A stretch of 64,000 nucleotides of DNA from Pseudomonas sp. GM41(2012) (GTDB lineage: Bacteria > Pseudomonadota > Gammaproteobacteria > Pseudomonadales > Pseudomonadaceae): NCBI RefSeq assembly GCF_000282315.2, contig NZ_AKJN02000007.1:124001-188000 (forward strand), read 5' to 3'. The notes beneath the pieces are model-generated. The model had not been told where the DNA came from, did not search any database, and worked only from the letters and a program-made list of their open reading frames with translations. A program made the translations under genes and the position numbers. This document shows positions 38,155-46,136 of the stretch, piece after piece. Every line of letters starts with the position of its first letter. The first letter of the stretch is position 1.

Positions 38155-39021
38155 TCATTGGGATGTGAGCAAAGGCGGGCGGCGCAGCAAACCGTGCACC
38201 GGTCCGAACACCACGGACAGCAGATACAAACCGCCAGCCACCAGCACGATCGCCGGGCCACTGGGCAGCGAGTAGTAGAACGACAGCAACAGTCCGAGCC
38301 ACACCGAGAGGCAGCCGAGCAGGGCGGCGATGGCCATCAACACGGGCAAGCGACGACTCCAGAAGCGCGACGCGGCGGCGGGCAGCATCATCAAACCGAC
38401 CACCATCAGCGCACCGATGGCTTGAAAACCGATTACCAGATTCAGCACCACCAGGGTCAGAAATACGCCGTGAGCCAGGGGACCGAGTCGGCTGACGGTT
38501 TGCAGAAAGAGTGGGTCGAGGGTGTCCAGCAATAGCGGTTTGTAGATGCACGCCATGGCGATCAGGCTGAATCCCGAGACCCACACCATGCCGGTCAACG
38601 TCGGGCCATCGACGGCCAGCGCTGAACCAAACAACAGGTGCAACAGGTCCAGACGTTTGCCGGCGATGCCGAGGATCAGTACACCGCAGGCAAGGGAAAT
38701 CGGGTAGATCGCGGCGAGGCTGGCGTCTTCTCGCAGGCCGGTGCGACGGGTGATCCAGGCAGCGAGTCCGGCCATGCCGAGACCGGCACCGAGGCCGCCG
38801 ATGGTCAGCGCCGGCAGACTCAATCCGGCGAACCAGAAGCCCAATGCGGCCCCCGGCAGAATGCCGTGAGCCACCGCGTCGCCGATCAGGCTCATGCGTC
38901 GCAGGATCAAAAACACGCCTAACGGTGCGGTGCTGCATGCCAGAACCAACCCGCCGAGAAGCGCTCGCCGCATGAACAAGAACTCGTGGAACGGTTGCCA
39001 AAGATGAGCGGCTGCGAGCAT
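38155..39021 (-). CDS. metal ABC transporter permease (ZnuB type)
   Basis: This 288-residue ABC-3 family permease has about eight or nine hydrophobic helices. The landmark FLILRRMSLIGDAVAHGILPG lies near residues 37-57, and LRRMSLIGDAVAH is shared with ZnuB and TroC. It overlaps the ATPase gene by one base at its start and is 11 bp upstream of the binding-protein gene, so the transporter is complete. Confidence 0.9.
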   Translation of the reverse strand: MLAAAHLWQPFHEFLFMRRALLGGLVLACSTAPLGVFLILRRMSLIGDAVAHGILPGAALGFWFAGLSLPALTIGGLGAGLGMAGLAAWITRRTGLREDASLAAIYPISLACGVLILGIAGKRLDLLHLLFGSALAVDGPTLTGMVWVSGFSLIAMACIYKPLLLDTLDPLFLQTVSRLGPLAHGVFLTLVVLNLVIGFQAIGALMVVGLMMLPAAASRFWSRRLPVLMAIAALLGCLSVWLGLLLSFYYSLPSGPAIVLVAGGLYLLSVVFGPVHGLLRRPPLLTSQ

Positions 39022-39689
39022 CAGGCCACCTGCGTATGGGGTTGTTGGTGGATCAGATCAACGCTCGATCCGAGGACGCAGCCGCTGCTTTTGATCAGTA
39101 ACGTTTGAGGAATGTGTTGGCGAACGGCGGCCAGGTCATGGCACACGATCATCTGGGTTCGGCCTTCGGCATGCCAGGTGTGAATGTGTTTCCAGAGCAG
39201 CGCTTGGCCGAGCTCGTCGAGGGCGGCGTGGGGTTCGTCGAGCAATAGCAATGGTGCGTCGGCGAGGCTCAAACGGGCGAGCAGGGCACGCTGTAATTCG
39301 CCACCGGACAAGGCCATCAATGGGCGCTGTTCCAGTCCGCTCAGACACCAGTTTTCCAGCACGGCTTTGAGGCGTTGACTGCGTATCTCGGGAGACTGCG
39401 TGCTACCCCAGAAACCGGCGGCCACTAACTCTTGCAGGCTGATGGGGAATTGACGATCCAGGTGTTGTTGCTGGGGCAGGAACGAGAGGCTGCCCTTGCG
39501 TGGAACATCCAGGATGACTTTGCCCATCAGCGGTTTTTGCAAACCCGCGATGACTTTCAGCAGGCTGCTTTTGCCCGAGCCATTGGCACCGATTACGGCG
39601 GTCAGACTTCCTTTGGCCAGTTCGAAATCCACGGAGGGAGTCAGTGGCTGGCCGGGTGCACCCCAACGCAAGGCTTGGCAACTGATCAT
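39021..39689 (-). CDS. metal ABC transporter ATP-binding protein (ZnuC type)
   Basis: This 222-residue ABC ATPase has Walker A GANGSGKSS (about residues 34-42), Q-loop LPQQQHLD, signature LSGGELQ and Walker B LLLLDEP. The switch His is in MIVCHDLAAV. It energises import through the adjacent permease. It overlaps folE2 by ATGA, so its expression depends on folE2 transcription. Confidence 0.92.
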   Translation of the reverse strand: MISCQALRWGAPGQPLTPSVDFELAKGSLTAVIGANGSGKSSLLKVIAGLQKPLMGKVILDVPRKGSLSFLPQQQHLDRQFPISLQELVAAGFWGSTQSPEIRSQRLKAVLENWCLSGLEQRPLMALSGGELQRALLARLSLADAPLLLLDEPHAALDELGQALLWKHIHTWHAEGRTQMIVCHDLAAVRQHIPQTLLIKSSGCVLGSSVDLIHQQPHTQVA

Positions 39690-40582
39690 GCGGCCTCCCA
39701 GTTCCAGTGGCTTTCGGCGACCGCATCGTGGGCGTGGAGGCTTTCCGCGTGGACGACTCGTATGTGGAAGGCGTTGATGCCGGGGGAGCGTTTCAGGGCC
39801 AGGTTCAAACGTCGCGCGGCGTCTTCGCAGAACATCAGGTTCTGACCGTTGGCCAGCGCGAAGGCTTGTTCGTCGGCGCGTTTTACGGCGGTTTGCACGG
39901 CGGTGCCGAGGGCCGCTTCGGCGTCGTTGATGATTGCGATCAGCGGCAAGTCATCCAGATAGTCGTCCAGTCGAAGCCGCAATTTCGCAGTGCTCCGTTG
40001 GCTGTGAGGCGTTGCGACGATACCTTTTGTAGAGCCGAGCCAAGCCAACACATCGGCGTGTTGCAGCGGCTTGTTGGCGAAGTCATCGACGAATTGCTGC
40101 TGAATCAGTTGCCGGGAAAGTGCGGCGGAACACGGACAAGTCGAGGAATAAGGCACGTCGATTTTTAGTTCCACGTGGAACATCGCGTTTTTCAAACGTG
40201 CTTCGATACTCACTGGATAGGTTTTCCAGCCGGCCAATGGACTGACCAGCGCCGGTCTTTTGAGCAGTAAATCGGTGTGGATTTTTAAGTACGCGCTGGC
40301 GGACAGTCCTTCATGAGTCTCGAGAAAACTTTGCAAAACTCGCCGCAACAAGGCGGGTGTCAGGTTTTCTTGCTCGAGCATTTCCAACGCCAAATACAGC
40401 CGCGACATATGAATCCCGCGCGCCTCGCCATCGTCGAGACTAACGCCGGCGTCGGCCTTTGCACTCAATCGTTGGCCATCGAACAAAACAGGAAGAGCAA
40501 CGCCGCACATGCCCACCCAGTCGAGTGGCAGGGCTTGGCGTGAGGCCTGCGCGGCAATATCCGGCAGAGTCAGCGCATTCAT
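39686..40582 (-). CDS. folE2: GTP cyclohydrolase FolE2 (zinc-independent type)
   Basis: This 298-residue type IB GTP cyclohydrolase makes dihydroneopterin triphosphate for folate synthesis and replaces the zinc enzyme FolE when zinc is scarce. Family signatures are EARGIHMSRLYLAL (about residues 53-66) and YSSTCPCSAALSRQLI (about 146-161) with the metal Cys. The ATG at 40582 (MNALTLPDIA) is preferred over one four codons upstream because GGACC precedes it. It is the first gene of the seven-gene Zur-type operon. A parS site lies inside the coding sequence. Confidence 0.95.
   Translation of the reverse strand: MNALTLPDIAAQASRQALPLDWVGMCGVALPVLFDGQRLSAKADAGVSLDDGEARGIHMSRLYLALEMLEQENLTPALLRRVLQSFLETHEGLSASAYLKIHTDLLLKRPALVSPLAGWKTYPVSIEARLKNAMFHVELKIDVPYSSTCPCSAALSRQLIQQQFVDDFANKPLQHADVLAWLGSTKGIVATPHSQRSTAKLRLRLDDYLDDLPLIAIINDAEAALGTAVQTAVKRADEQAFALANGQNLMFCEDAARRLNLALKRSPGINAFHIRVVHAESLHAHDAVAESHWNWEAA
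40168..40181. other. parS centromere site
   Basis: Second perfect GTTCCACGTGGAAC palindrome, inside folE2 (Met-Phe-His-Val-Glu-Leu codons). It is 12.2 kb from the parS at 27988. Confidence 0.88.
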
Positions 40583-40613
40583 GAGCAGGTCCATCGTGGG
40601 AGTCGATTTCGTA

Positions 40614-40630
40614 TGTTATGTTATTACATT
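40614..40630. promoter_or_regulatory. Zur-type box between folE2 operon and amidase gene
   Basis: TGTTATGTTATTACATT differs at two positions from TGTTATANTATAACATT. It sits in the 86-bp divergent gap, so one site could repress both folE2 and the amidase. The gene content supports Zur. Confidence 0.7.
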
Positions 40631-40668
40631 AAAATCAACCATGCCTTTTTCATGAATAGGCTTTCATC

Positions 40669-41865
40669 ATGCACAGACGTCACTTGTTGAACCTGATCCT
40701 GGCCAGCGTGGCCTTCGCTTTACCGTTTGGCGTCTCGGCCACTCAGATTCGCAATGCGCGGCTCTGGCGTTCGGATGACAAGCTGCGATTGGTGTTCGAT
40801 CTGAGCGGGCCGGTGCAATACAAGACGTTTTCCCTGAGCGCTCCCGAACGGCTGATCATCGATCTGAGTGGCGCCAACCTCAGTGGCGATTTCAGTCAGT
40901 TGACGCTCGGCAACACCGTGATTCGCTCGATACGCTCCGGGCCCTTCGGCCAGGGCGATACGCGAATCGTCCTCGACCTCAGCAGTCCGGTGCAGCTCGC
41001 CAGTTTTTTACTGCCGCCACAGGACGGTCAGGGCCATCGACTGGTACTCGATCTGAGGACGGCTGCACCGTTACAAATGACGGCTGCGCCCGAGGCGACC
41101 GTCGACAAAGCACATCCCAAGCGCGACATCATCGTCGTGGTCGATCCCGGTCACGGTGGCAAAGACCCCGGCGCGGTCGGCGCCAAAGGTGAGCGTGAGA
41201 AAGACGTGGTGCTGTCCATCGCCCAGCTATTGGCCAAACGACTGAAACGCGAGAAGGGCTTCGACGTGAAACTGGTGCGCAACGACGACTTCTTCGTCCC
41301 GTTGCGCAAGCGTGTGGAGATCGCCCGCAAGCACAACGCCGACATGTTCATCTCGGTGCATGCCGATGCCGCACCGCGTCTCACCGCGTCAGGCGCTTCG
41401 GTCTACTGCCTGTCGGAGGGTGGAGCAACCTCGGCGACCGCGCGTTTCATGGCACAACGTGAGAACGGCGCAGACCTGCTGGGTGCTACCAGCCTGCTCA
41501 ATCTCAAGGATAAGGACCCGATGCTTGCCGGGGTCATTCTCGACATGTCGATGAACGCGACCATCGCCGCCAGTTTGCAGTTGGGCAGCACGGTGCTCGG
41601 CAGCCTGGCGGGCATCACCACGCTGCATCAGAAGCGCGTGGAACAAGCCGGATTTGCGGTGCTGAAGTCGCCGGACGTGCCGTCGATCCTGGTGGAAACC
41701 GGCTTCATCTCCAACGCTCGCGACAGTCAGCGACTGGTCACTGCACGCCACCAGCAGGCGGTAGCCGATGGCTTGTTCGAAGGGCTACAGCGCTACTTCC
41801 AGAAAAATCCGCCGGTAAACAGTTACATCGCTTGGCAGCAAGCGCAGAAAAAATCCCAGGCCTAA
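40669..41865 (+). CDS. N-acetylmuramoyl-L-alanine amidase (zinc-starvation paralogue)
   Basis: This 398-residue exported enzyme cleaves peptide stems from peptidoglycan during cell separation. An N-terminal signal with a twin-Arg look (MHRRHLLNLILASVAFALP) is followed by an AMIN domain (about residues 25-135). The Amidase_3 domain (about 153-375) carries zinc ligands in DPGHGGKDPGAVG, in EREKDVVLSI and in SVHADAAP, plus the catalytic Glu in LVETGFISN. It corresponds to the AmiA paralogue next to folE2 in P. aeruginosa. Divergent from folE2 across the Zur-type box, its stop overlaps the stop of the convergent small secreted protein gene. Confidence 0.92.
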   Translation: MHRRHLLNLILASVAFALPFGVSATQIRNARLWRSDDKLRLVFDLSGPVQYKTFSLSAPERLIIDLSGANLSGDFSQLTLGNTVIRSIRSGPFGQGDTRIVLDLSSPVQLASFLLPPQDGQGHRLVLDLRTAAPLQMTAAPEATVDKAHPKRDIIVVVDPGHGGKDPGAVGAKGEREKDVVLSIAQLLAKRLKREKGFDVKLVRNDDFFVPLRKRVEIARKHNADMFISVHADAAPRLTASGASVYCLSEGGATSATARFMAQRENGADLLGATSLLNLKDKDPMLAGVILDMSMNATIAASLQLGSTVLGSLAGITTLHQKRVEQAGFAVLKSPDVPSILVETGFISNARDSQRLVTARHQQAVADGLFEGLQRYFQKNPPVNSYIAWQQAQKKSQA

Positions 41866-42239
41866 CACCCTGCAATTCGGCTACAGGTGAACTTGCCGCT
41901 GCTGCCACCGGAGCTGGAAAACCGATTGATCGTGGTCCAGCCGACGCGGCGGTTGTAACCGACCCAAGCCTCGCCATCGGAAGCGAGCCCGGTAAAGAAC
42001 GTGAGTTGCCCGTAGCGACTGTTGGTCTGCGCCCAGTGGCGTTTGCCGGCCGCTTCGAAGCCCCGCAGATAGATCGTGCTTGCGACGGTGTTGACGCTGT
42101 AGGCGTTGCCGTCGCCATCCACGCAGGCCAGCAGATTGGCGCTTCGGGTGCATTTGGCCAGGCTCGGGCTTTGCGCCCAGGCGCCGACAGCGACCAGTAG
42201 CGAAACGCTCATCAGCGTTATTTTCAGGGCGACACGCAT
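41862..42239 (-). CDS. small secreted protein of unknown function in the zinc island
   Basis: This 125-residue protein has a signal peptide (MRVALKITLMSVSLLVAVGAWAQ). The mature part has four Cys (KCTRSAN, LACVDGD, FTCSRI, AGC at the end), likely two disulfides. Aromatic/Gly-rich segments include SYGQLTFFTGL-like RYGQLTFFTG and WVGYNRRVGWTTI. No family was recognised. The ATG at 42239 was chosen because the longer frame would bury the signal. It is divergent from zigA across a perfect Zur box, so zinc-starvation induction is expected. It occupies the place where P. aeruginosa has dksA2. Confidence 0.72.
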   Translation of the reverse strand: MRVALKITLMSVSLLVAVGAWAQSPSLAKCTRSANLLACVDGDGNAYSVNTVASTIYLRGFEAAGKRHWAQTNSRYGQLTFFTGLASDGEAWVGYNRRVGWTTINRFSSSGGSSGKFTCSRIAGC

Positions 42240-42319
42240 AGGATTTCTCTCGGACCGAACGGGTTTGAGCATCGTGCCCTTTGGCATCTTGGGCAAGAGG
42301 AGAGTGGCTTGATTGTGTT

Positions 42320-42332
42320 GTTATACTATAAC
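42320..42332. promoter_or_regulatory. perfect Zur box between the secreted-protein gene and zigA
   Basis: GTTATACTATAAC is an exact match to GTTATANTATAAC and a perfect palindrome. It lies 50 bp before zigA and 80 bp before the divergent gene, fit to control both. Confidence 0.82.
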
Positions 42333-42382
42333 ATTGAGTTAAGCCCGACATTGCGACCGGGCATCTCTGTGAGGAATACCTG

Positions 42383-43591
42383 ATGCCCAATCGTCTCCCC
42401 GTAACCGTCCTGTCGGGCTTTCTCGGCGCTGGCAAAAGCACGCTGCTCAACTACGTGCTGCGCAATCGCGACAACCTGCGCGTCGCCGTGATCGTCAATG
42501 ATATGAGCGAAATCAACATCGATGGCGGTGAAGTCCAGCGCGATGTCACCCTGAATCGTGCGGAAGAAAAACTGGTGGAGATGAGCAATGGCTGCATCTG
42601 CTGCACCTTGCGCGAAGACTTGCTGGAAGAGGTGAGCAAACTCGCCAAGGAGGGTCGTTTTGATTATTTATTGATCGAATCCACCGGCATTTCAGAGCCA
42701 CTGCCCGTGGCGGAAACCTTCACCTTTCGGGATGAAGAAGGGCAGAGCCTGGCCGACATCGCCCGGCTCGACACCATGGTCACCGTGGTCGATGGCATGA
42801 ACTTCCTGCTCGACTATCAGGCCGCCGAAAGCCTCGCTTCCCGTGGCGAAACCTTGGGTGAAGAGGACGAACGCTCGATCACTGATCTGTTGATCGAGCA
42901 GATCGAATTCGCCGACGTGATCCTGATCAGCAAGATCGATTTGATCAGCAGCAGTGAACGCCAGGAGCTGATCGCGATCCTCGAACGGCTCAATGCCCAG
43001 GCCGAAATCATTCCGATGGTGATGGGCGAAGTGCCGCTCAAGAAAATCCTCAATACCGGTCGTTTTGACTTCGAAAAGGCCGCTCAGGCGCCGGGCTGGC
43101 TACAGGAACTGCGTGGCGAACACGTGCCCGAAACCGAGGAATACGGCATCGCCTCGACAGCCTATCGAGCACGCCGACCGTTTCATCCGCAGCGCTTTTT
43201 CAGCTTCATTGACCGCCCGTGGGTGAACGGTAAACTGCTGCGCTCCAAGGGCTTCTTCTGGCTGGCCAGCAAGCACATGGACGCCGGTAGTTGGTCCCAG
43301 GCCGGCGGATTGATGCGCCATGGTTTCGCTGGGCGCTGGTGGCGTTTCGTGCCGAAAACCCAGTGGCCGCAAGACGAAGAAAGCACCGCCGGGATCATGG
43401 AAAACTGGACCGCAGCCACCGGCGATTGCCGCCAGGAACTGGTGTTCATCGGCCAGAACATGGACTTCGCGCAACTCACCGCCGAACTCGACAATTGCCT
43501 GCTGACCGACGACGAAATGGCGTTAGGCGTCGAGTGCTGGCGATTGCTGCCAGATCCATTTGGCCCGTGGCATGAAGAGGTGGCAGCCTGA
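42383..43591 (+). CDS. zigA: CobW/COG0523 GTPase, zinc chaperone ZigA type
   Basis: This 402-residue G3E GTPase delivers metal to enzymes under zinc starvation. Walker [11 protein letters not shown] is at residues 11-20, the metal-binding CxCC is Cys71-Ile-Cys73-Cys74 ([11 protein letters not shown]), and the Walker B-like ESTGISEP and base-specificity SKIDL follow. The C-terminal CobW_C domain ends in [24 protein letters not shown] precedes the ATG. It stands behind a perfect Zur box and overlaps the DUF1826 gene by one base (TGATG). Confidence 0.9.
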   Translation: MPNRLPVTVLSGFLGAGKSTLLNYVLRNRDNLRVAVIVNDMSEINIDGGEVQRDVTLNRAEEKLVEMSNGCICCTLREDLLEEVSKLAKEGRFDYLLIESTGISEPLPVAETFTFRDEEGQSLADIARLDTMVTVVDGMNFLLDYQAAESLASRGETLGEEDERSITDLLIEQIEFADVILISKIDLISSSERQELIAILERLNAQAEIIPMVMGEVPLKKILNTGRFDFEKAAQAPGWLQELRGEHVPETEEYGIASTAYRARRPFHPQRFFSFIDRPWVNGKLLRSKGFFWLASKHMDAGSWSQAGGLMRHGFAGRWWRFVPKTQWPQDEESTAGIMENWTAATGDCRQELVFIGQNMDFAQLTAELDNCLLTDDEMALGVECWRLLPDPFGPWHEEVAA

Positions 43592-44241
43592 TGTTGGCAC
43601 CCAGTCTGAAACTGCGGCCGATCATTTGTCAGGTTCAAGGTGAGACGCCGCGAGTGTTGACCCGAGTACTGGATGACGGTGTAAACCTCGCCGTTTGGCA
43701 GCGCCAATTGCCGGCGCACATCGCTGATTTCGGGCGTTTGCTGCTGTCACTGAACGAGCCGTTGGCCGAGTCGCTGGTCTTGGAACTGCCCGGCGATGAC
43801 ACCGAACCCAATCTTCACGGATTGGCCTCAGGTTTCAGCGATCTGGAAGGTTACGAAGGTTTCATCGCCGACGTCTCCTGGCTGGTCAGTGCTTTCGCCT
43901 GTTTGCTGGGAGCCAAGCGTGTCGGCTTGCGCCTGCGGGTCCTGGACAAAGCCATGTGCCCGCGTTTCCACGTCGATCACGTGCCGGTGCGGCTGATCAC
44001 CACGTATTGCGGAATCGGCAGCCAGTGGCTGAAGGAAGGTGCGATGGATCGCCGACAACTGGGTAAAGCCGAAGCCGAACCGCAGGATGATTCGTTGATC
44101 GAGCAGATCGCCAGCGGCGAAGTCGCGTTGCTCAAAGGCGAGAAATGGCATGGCAACGAAGGCTTCGGCCTTATTCACCGGTCGCCACAGCTTGCGTCCG
44201 GTGAGCGGCGGCTGATCCTGACGCTCGACTGGCTGAGCTAG
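43591..44241 (+). CDS. DUF1826 domain protein
   Basis: This 216-residue cytoplasmic protein carries the DUF1826 pattern: LAVWQRQLP near residue 32, KAMCPRFHVDHVPVRLITTYCGIGSQW (abridged) near residue 125, and LLKGEKWHGNEGFGLIHRSP near residue 180. FHVDHVP resembles a HxD metal-binding loop. Families of this kind are regularly linked with COG0523 GTPases, so it may be the client or partner of ZigA. Translationally coupled to zigA. Function unproven. Confidence 0.82.
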   Translation: MLAPSLKLRPIICQVQGETPRVLTRVLDDGVNLAVWQRQLPAHIADFGRLLLSLNEPLAESLVLELPGDDTEPNLHGLASGFSDLEGYEGFIADVSWLVSAFACLLGAKRVGLRLRVLDKAMCPRFHVDHVPVRLITTYCGIGSQWLKEGAMDRRQLGKAEAEPQDDSLIEQIASGEVALLKGEKWHGNEGFGLIHRSPQLASGERRLILTLDWLS

Positions 44242-44245
44242 CGGC

Positions 44246-44602
44246 TCACGGCTTGAGCCAGGTTCCCTGGCTCTGGGCTTCACAAAATGGCTTCAAATAC
44301 GCCGCATCCGTGGCTACGCCGTAATAGTGAATATCCTGCCGGTAAGGCATATTGGCGACTTGGGCGTTGCTGCACACGCCGAACGCGCCAGTGGGGCATT
44401 GATCGACGTACTGCACCTCGACTTTCTGGCCAGGAAGGTTCGGCTGGCAGAACCCATCGGCGAACAGTTTTTCCGGGATGTTGCGGTTCTGCTGGCAGAC
44501 TTTCACGTCGAGTCTTGCAGCCGTGCTATGTACCACGCAGGCTTGAGCCAGCGCCTCACCTGAAGTGAGCGCCAGGAGCAACGACAATCCCATCAACCGC
44601 AT
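44246..44602 (-). CDS. small Cys-rich secreted protein of unknown function
   Basis: This 118-residue protein has a signal peptide (MRLMGLSLLLALTSGEALAQA). Six Cys occur in the mature part (ACVVHS, KVCQQN, GFCQPN, DQCPTG, GVCSNA, PFCEAQ), probably three disulfides. GAGGAGGT lies just upstream of the ATG, a strong ribosome-binding site. No family was recognised. It is divergent from the second CobW gene and convergent with DUF1826, within the zinc island. It is a second exported small protein, unlike the one at 41862. Confidence 0.72.
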   Translation of the reverse strand: MRLMGLSLLLALTSGEALAQACVVHSTAARLDVKVCQQNRNIPEKLFADGFCQPNLPGQKVEVQYVDQCPTGAFGVCSNAQVANMPYRQDIHYYGVATDAAYLKPFCEAQSQGTWLKP

Positions 44603-44629
44603 CCTTTACCTCCTCAGAAACTTTCGACC

Positions 44630-45601
44630 ATGTTGCAGAACATTCCCACTCACGTCATTGCTGGCCCATTGGGTGCCGGCAAGACCAGCCTGATCAAGCA
44701 CCTGCTGGCGCAGCGGCCGGCGAATGAACGTTGGGCGGTACTGATCAACGAGTTCGGTCAGATCGGCCTCGACGCTGCGTTGCTGACCCGGGACGCCGAT
44801 GGTATCGCACTGGGTGAAGTGGCCGGAGGCTGTTTGTGTTGCGTCAATGGTGCGCCGTTTCAGATCGGCCTCGGGCGTTTGCTACGCAAGGCGCGGCCGG
44901 ATCGGCTGTTTATCGAGCCCTCCGGGCTGGGGCATCCGGCGCAATTGCTCAGGCAGTTGAGTGAGGCGCCGTGGCAAGGCGTGTTGGCTGTTCAACCCTG
45001 CGTACTGGTGCTGGACGCCCAGGCGCTTGCTGCCGGCAAACCGCTGCCGGTGGCGCAACAGGAAGCGCTGAACAGCGCCGGGTTGTTGCTGATGAATAAA
45101 GCCGAAAATCTCGACGACGCCGATCGCCAGCGAATCGCTGCACAGTTGCCGGCGCGGCCGTTGTACTGGACGCAGCAAGCCGCATTGCCATTGAGTGAGT
45201 TACCAGGGCTTGGGGTTCAGGCTGTAGCGGGTGTGGATAACTTCGTTGCACCCAAAGGATTGGCACAGCTGCCGGCCATCTGGACCGACCCTGCGCTGCC
45301 AATTTGCTTGAGCCAGGAGCAGGAGGGCGGCTGGAGTGTTGGGTGGCGCTGGCATCCGAGTCAGACTTTCGATGCGACGCGCCTTGGCCGTTGGCTTGAA
45401 AGCCTGGCCTGGCGGAGGGCGAAGCTGGTTATCCACAGCGTCGACGGTTGGGTTTCGGCGAATGCACTGGAAAACCCGGTGCTGGACTGGCAGCCCAGCG
45501 AATGGCGGCGTGATTCGCGCATCGAACTGATTTTCAGTGAGCCGCAGGATGTTGATTCATTGCAAAGAGATCTAGCCGACTGCCGGTCGAGCCCGATTTA
45601 A
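44630..45601 (+). CDS. second CobW/COG0523 GTPase
   Basis: This 323-residue G3E GTPase has Walker A AGPLGAGKTS (residues 11-20) and CxCC at Cys68-Leu-Cys70-Cys71 (GGCLCCVNGAP). Walker B-like IEPSGLGHP follows. The guanine-specificity motif reads NKAE rather than NKxD. The C-terminal domain is short. It is a different subfamily from ZigA, lacking the extended C-terminus. No Zur box is evident in the 27 bp to the divergent small gene. Two DnaA boxes lie within it (45232 and 45429). Confidence 0.87.
   Translation: MLQNIPTHVIAGPLGAGKTSLIKHLLAQRPANERWAVLINEFGQIGLDAALLTRDADGIALGEVAGGCLCCVNGAPFQIGLGRLLRKARPDRLFIEPSGLGHPAQLLRQLSEAPWQGVLAVQPCVLVLDAQALAAGKPLPVAQQEALNSAGLLLMNKAENLDDADRQRIAAQLPARPLYWTQQAALPLSELPGLGVQAVAGVDNFVAPKGLAQLPAIWTDPALPICLSQEQEGGWSVGWRWHPSQTFDATRLGRWLESLAWRRAKLVIHSVDGWVSANALENPVLDWQPSEWRRDSRIELIFSEPQDVDSLQRDLADCRSSPI
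45232..45240 (-). other. DnaA box (reverse orientation)
   Basis: TGTGGATAA within the second CobW gene. Confidence 0.45.
45429..45437 (+). other. DnaA box TTATCCACA
   Basis: Perfect box 197 bp from the previous one, in opposite orientation. These two are isolated from the left-hand series. Confidence 0.45.
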
Positions 45602-45602
45602 A

Positions 45603-46022
45603 TCAAGGACGCCATTTAGTGTGTTCTTGCCGCCACTGACTCATCTCGATCACCTCGGCGCGCGGTTTCACTACATCGGCCACCGCAGGTGTGTCGTCGA
45701 ACGGCATCGGGTAGGGCTCCAGCTCAATCTGCGCACTGTGGGCGCCGAACTGCGTGATGGTGCCGTTGTGACGGCTTTCACCGGTCACGGTGAATTCGAA
45801 GTTATACACACGGGCGAGGCGCCGCCGGCCGTTTGCGTCTTTAATGAATGCGATCTTCTTCAAGGCCACATTGCCGTCCAGCAGCTCGATTCCGAGCTTG
45901 GCGCAATGCAGCTTGACCCGCTCCAGCGCGCGCTCGCGCAAGCCATGGTTGTGCCATAACCACGCGCCACCGGTGGCAAGCAGCATCAGGACGAAGATAT
46001 TTCCAAGGGTCAGCATCAACAC
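45603..46022 (-). CDS. DUF3301 family protein
   Basis: This 139-residue protein has one N-terminal membrane helix (about residues 5-22, LGNIFVLMLLATGGAWLW). A soluble part follows with LHCAKLGIELLDGNVALKKI, RRRLARVYNFEFTVTGE and RHNGTI, which matches the DUF3301 look. Either Met1 or Met3 could be the start. The membrane side and function are unknown. It converges on the CobW gene with a one-base gap. Confidence 0.8.
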   Translation of the reverse strand: MLMLTLGNIFVLMLLATGGAWLWHNHGLRERALERVKLHCAKLGIELLDGNVALKKIAFIKDANGRRRLARVYNFEFTVTGESRHNGTITQFGAHSAQIELEPYPMPFDDTPAVADVVKPRAEVIEMSQWRQEHTKWRP

Positions 46023-46136
46023 GTTGCTCCAACAAGATAGTGTCAGCTTAACTGCGTCGCCGGTCTGTCGTACAGGCTGCGTTTAGTCGCATACTGCGCG
46101 GCTTGAATTTCAATCGTTTGACGGAAAACCCACCGC

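Noticed and set aside
37268..39001. Apparent fusion of the metal-binding protein frame with an upstream segment
   Set aside because: The frame happens to stay open opposite the permease frame; a signal peptide and ribosome-binding site at 38143 mark the true start.
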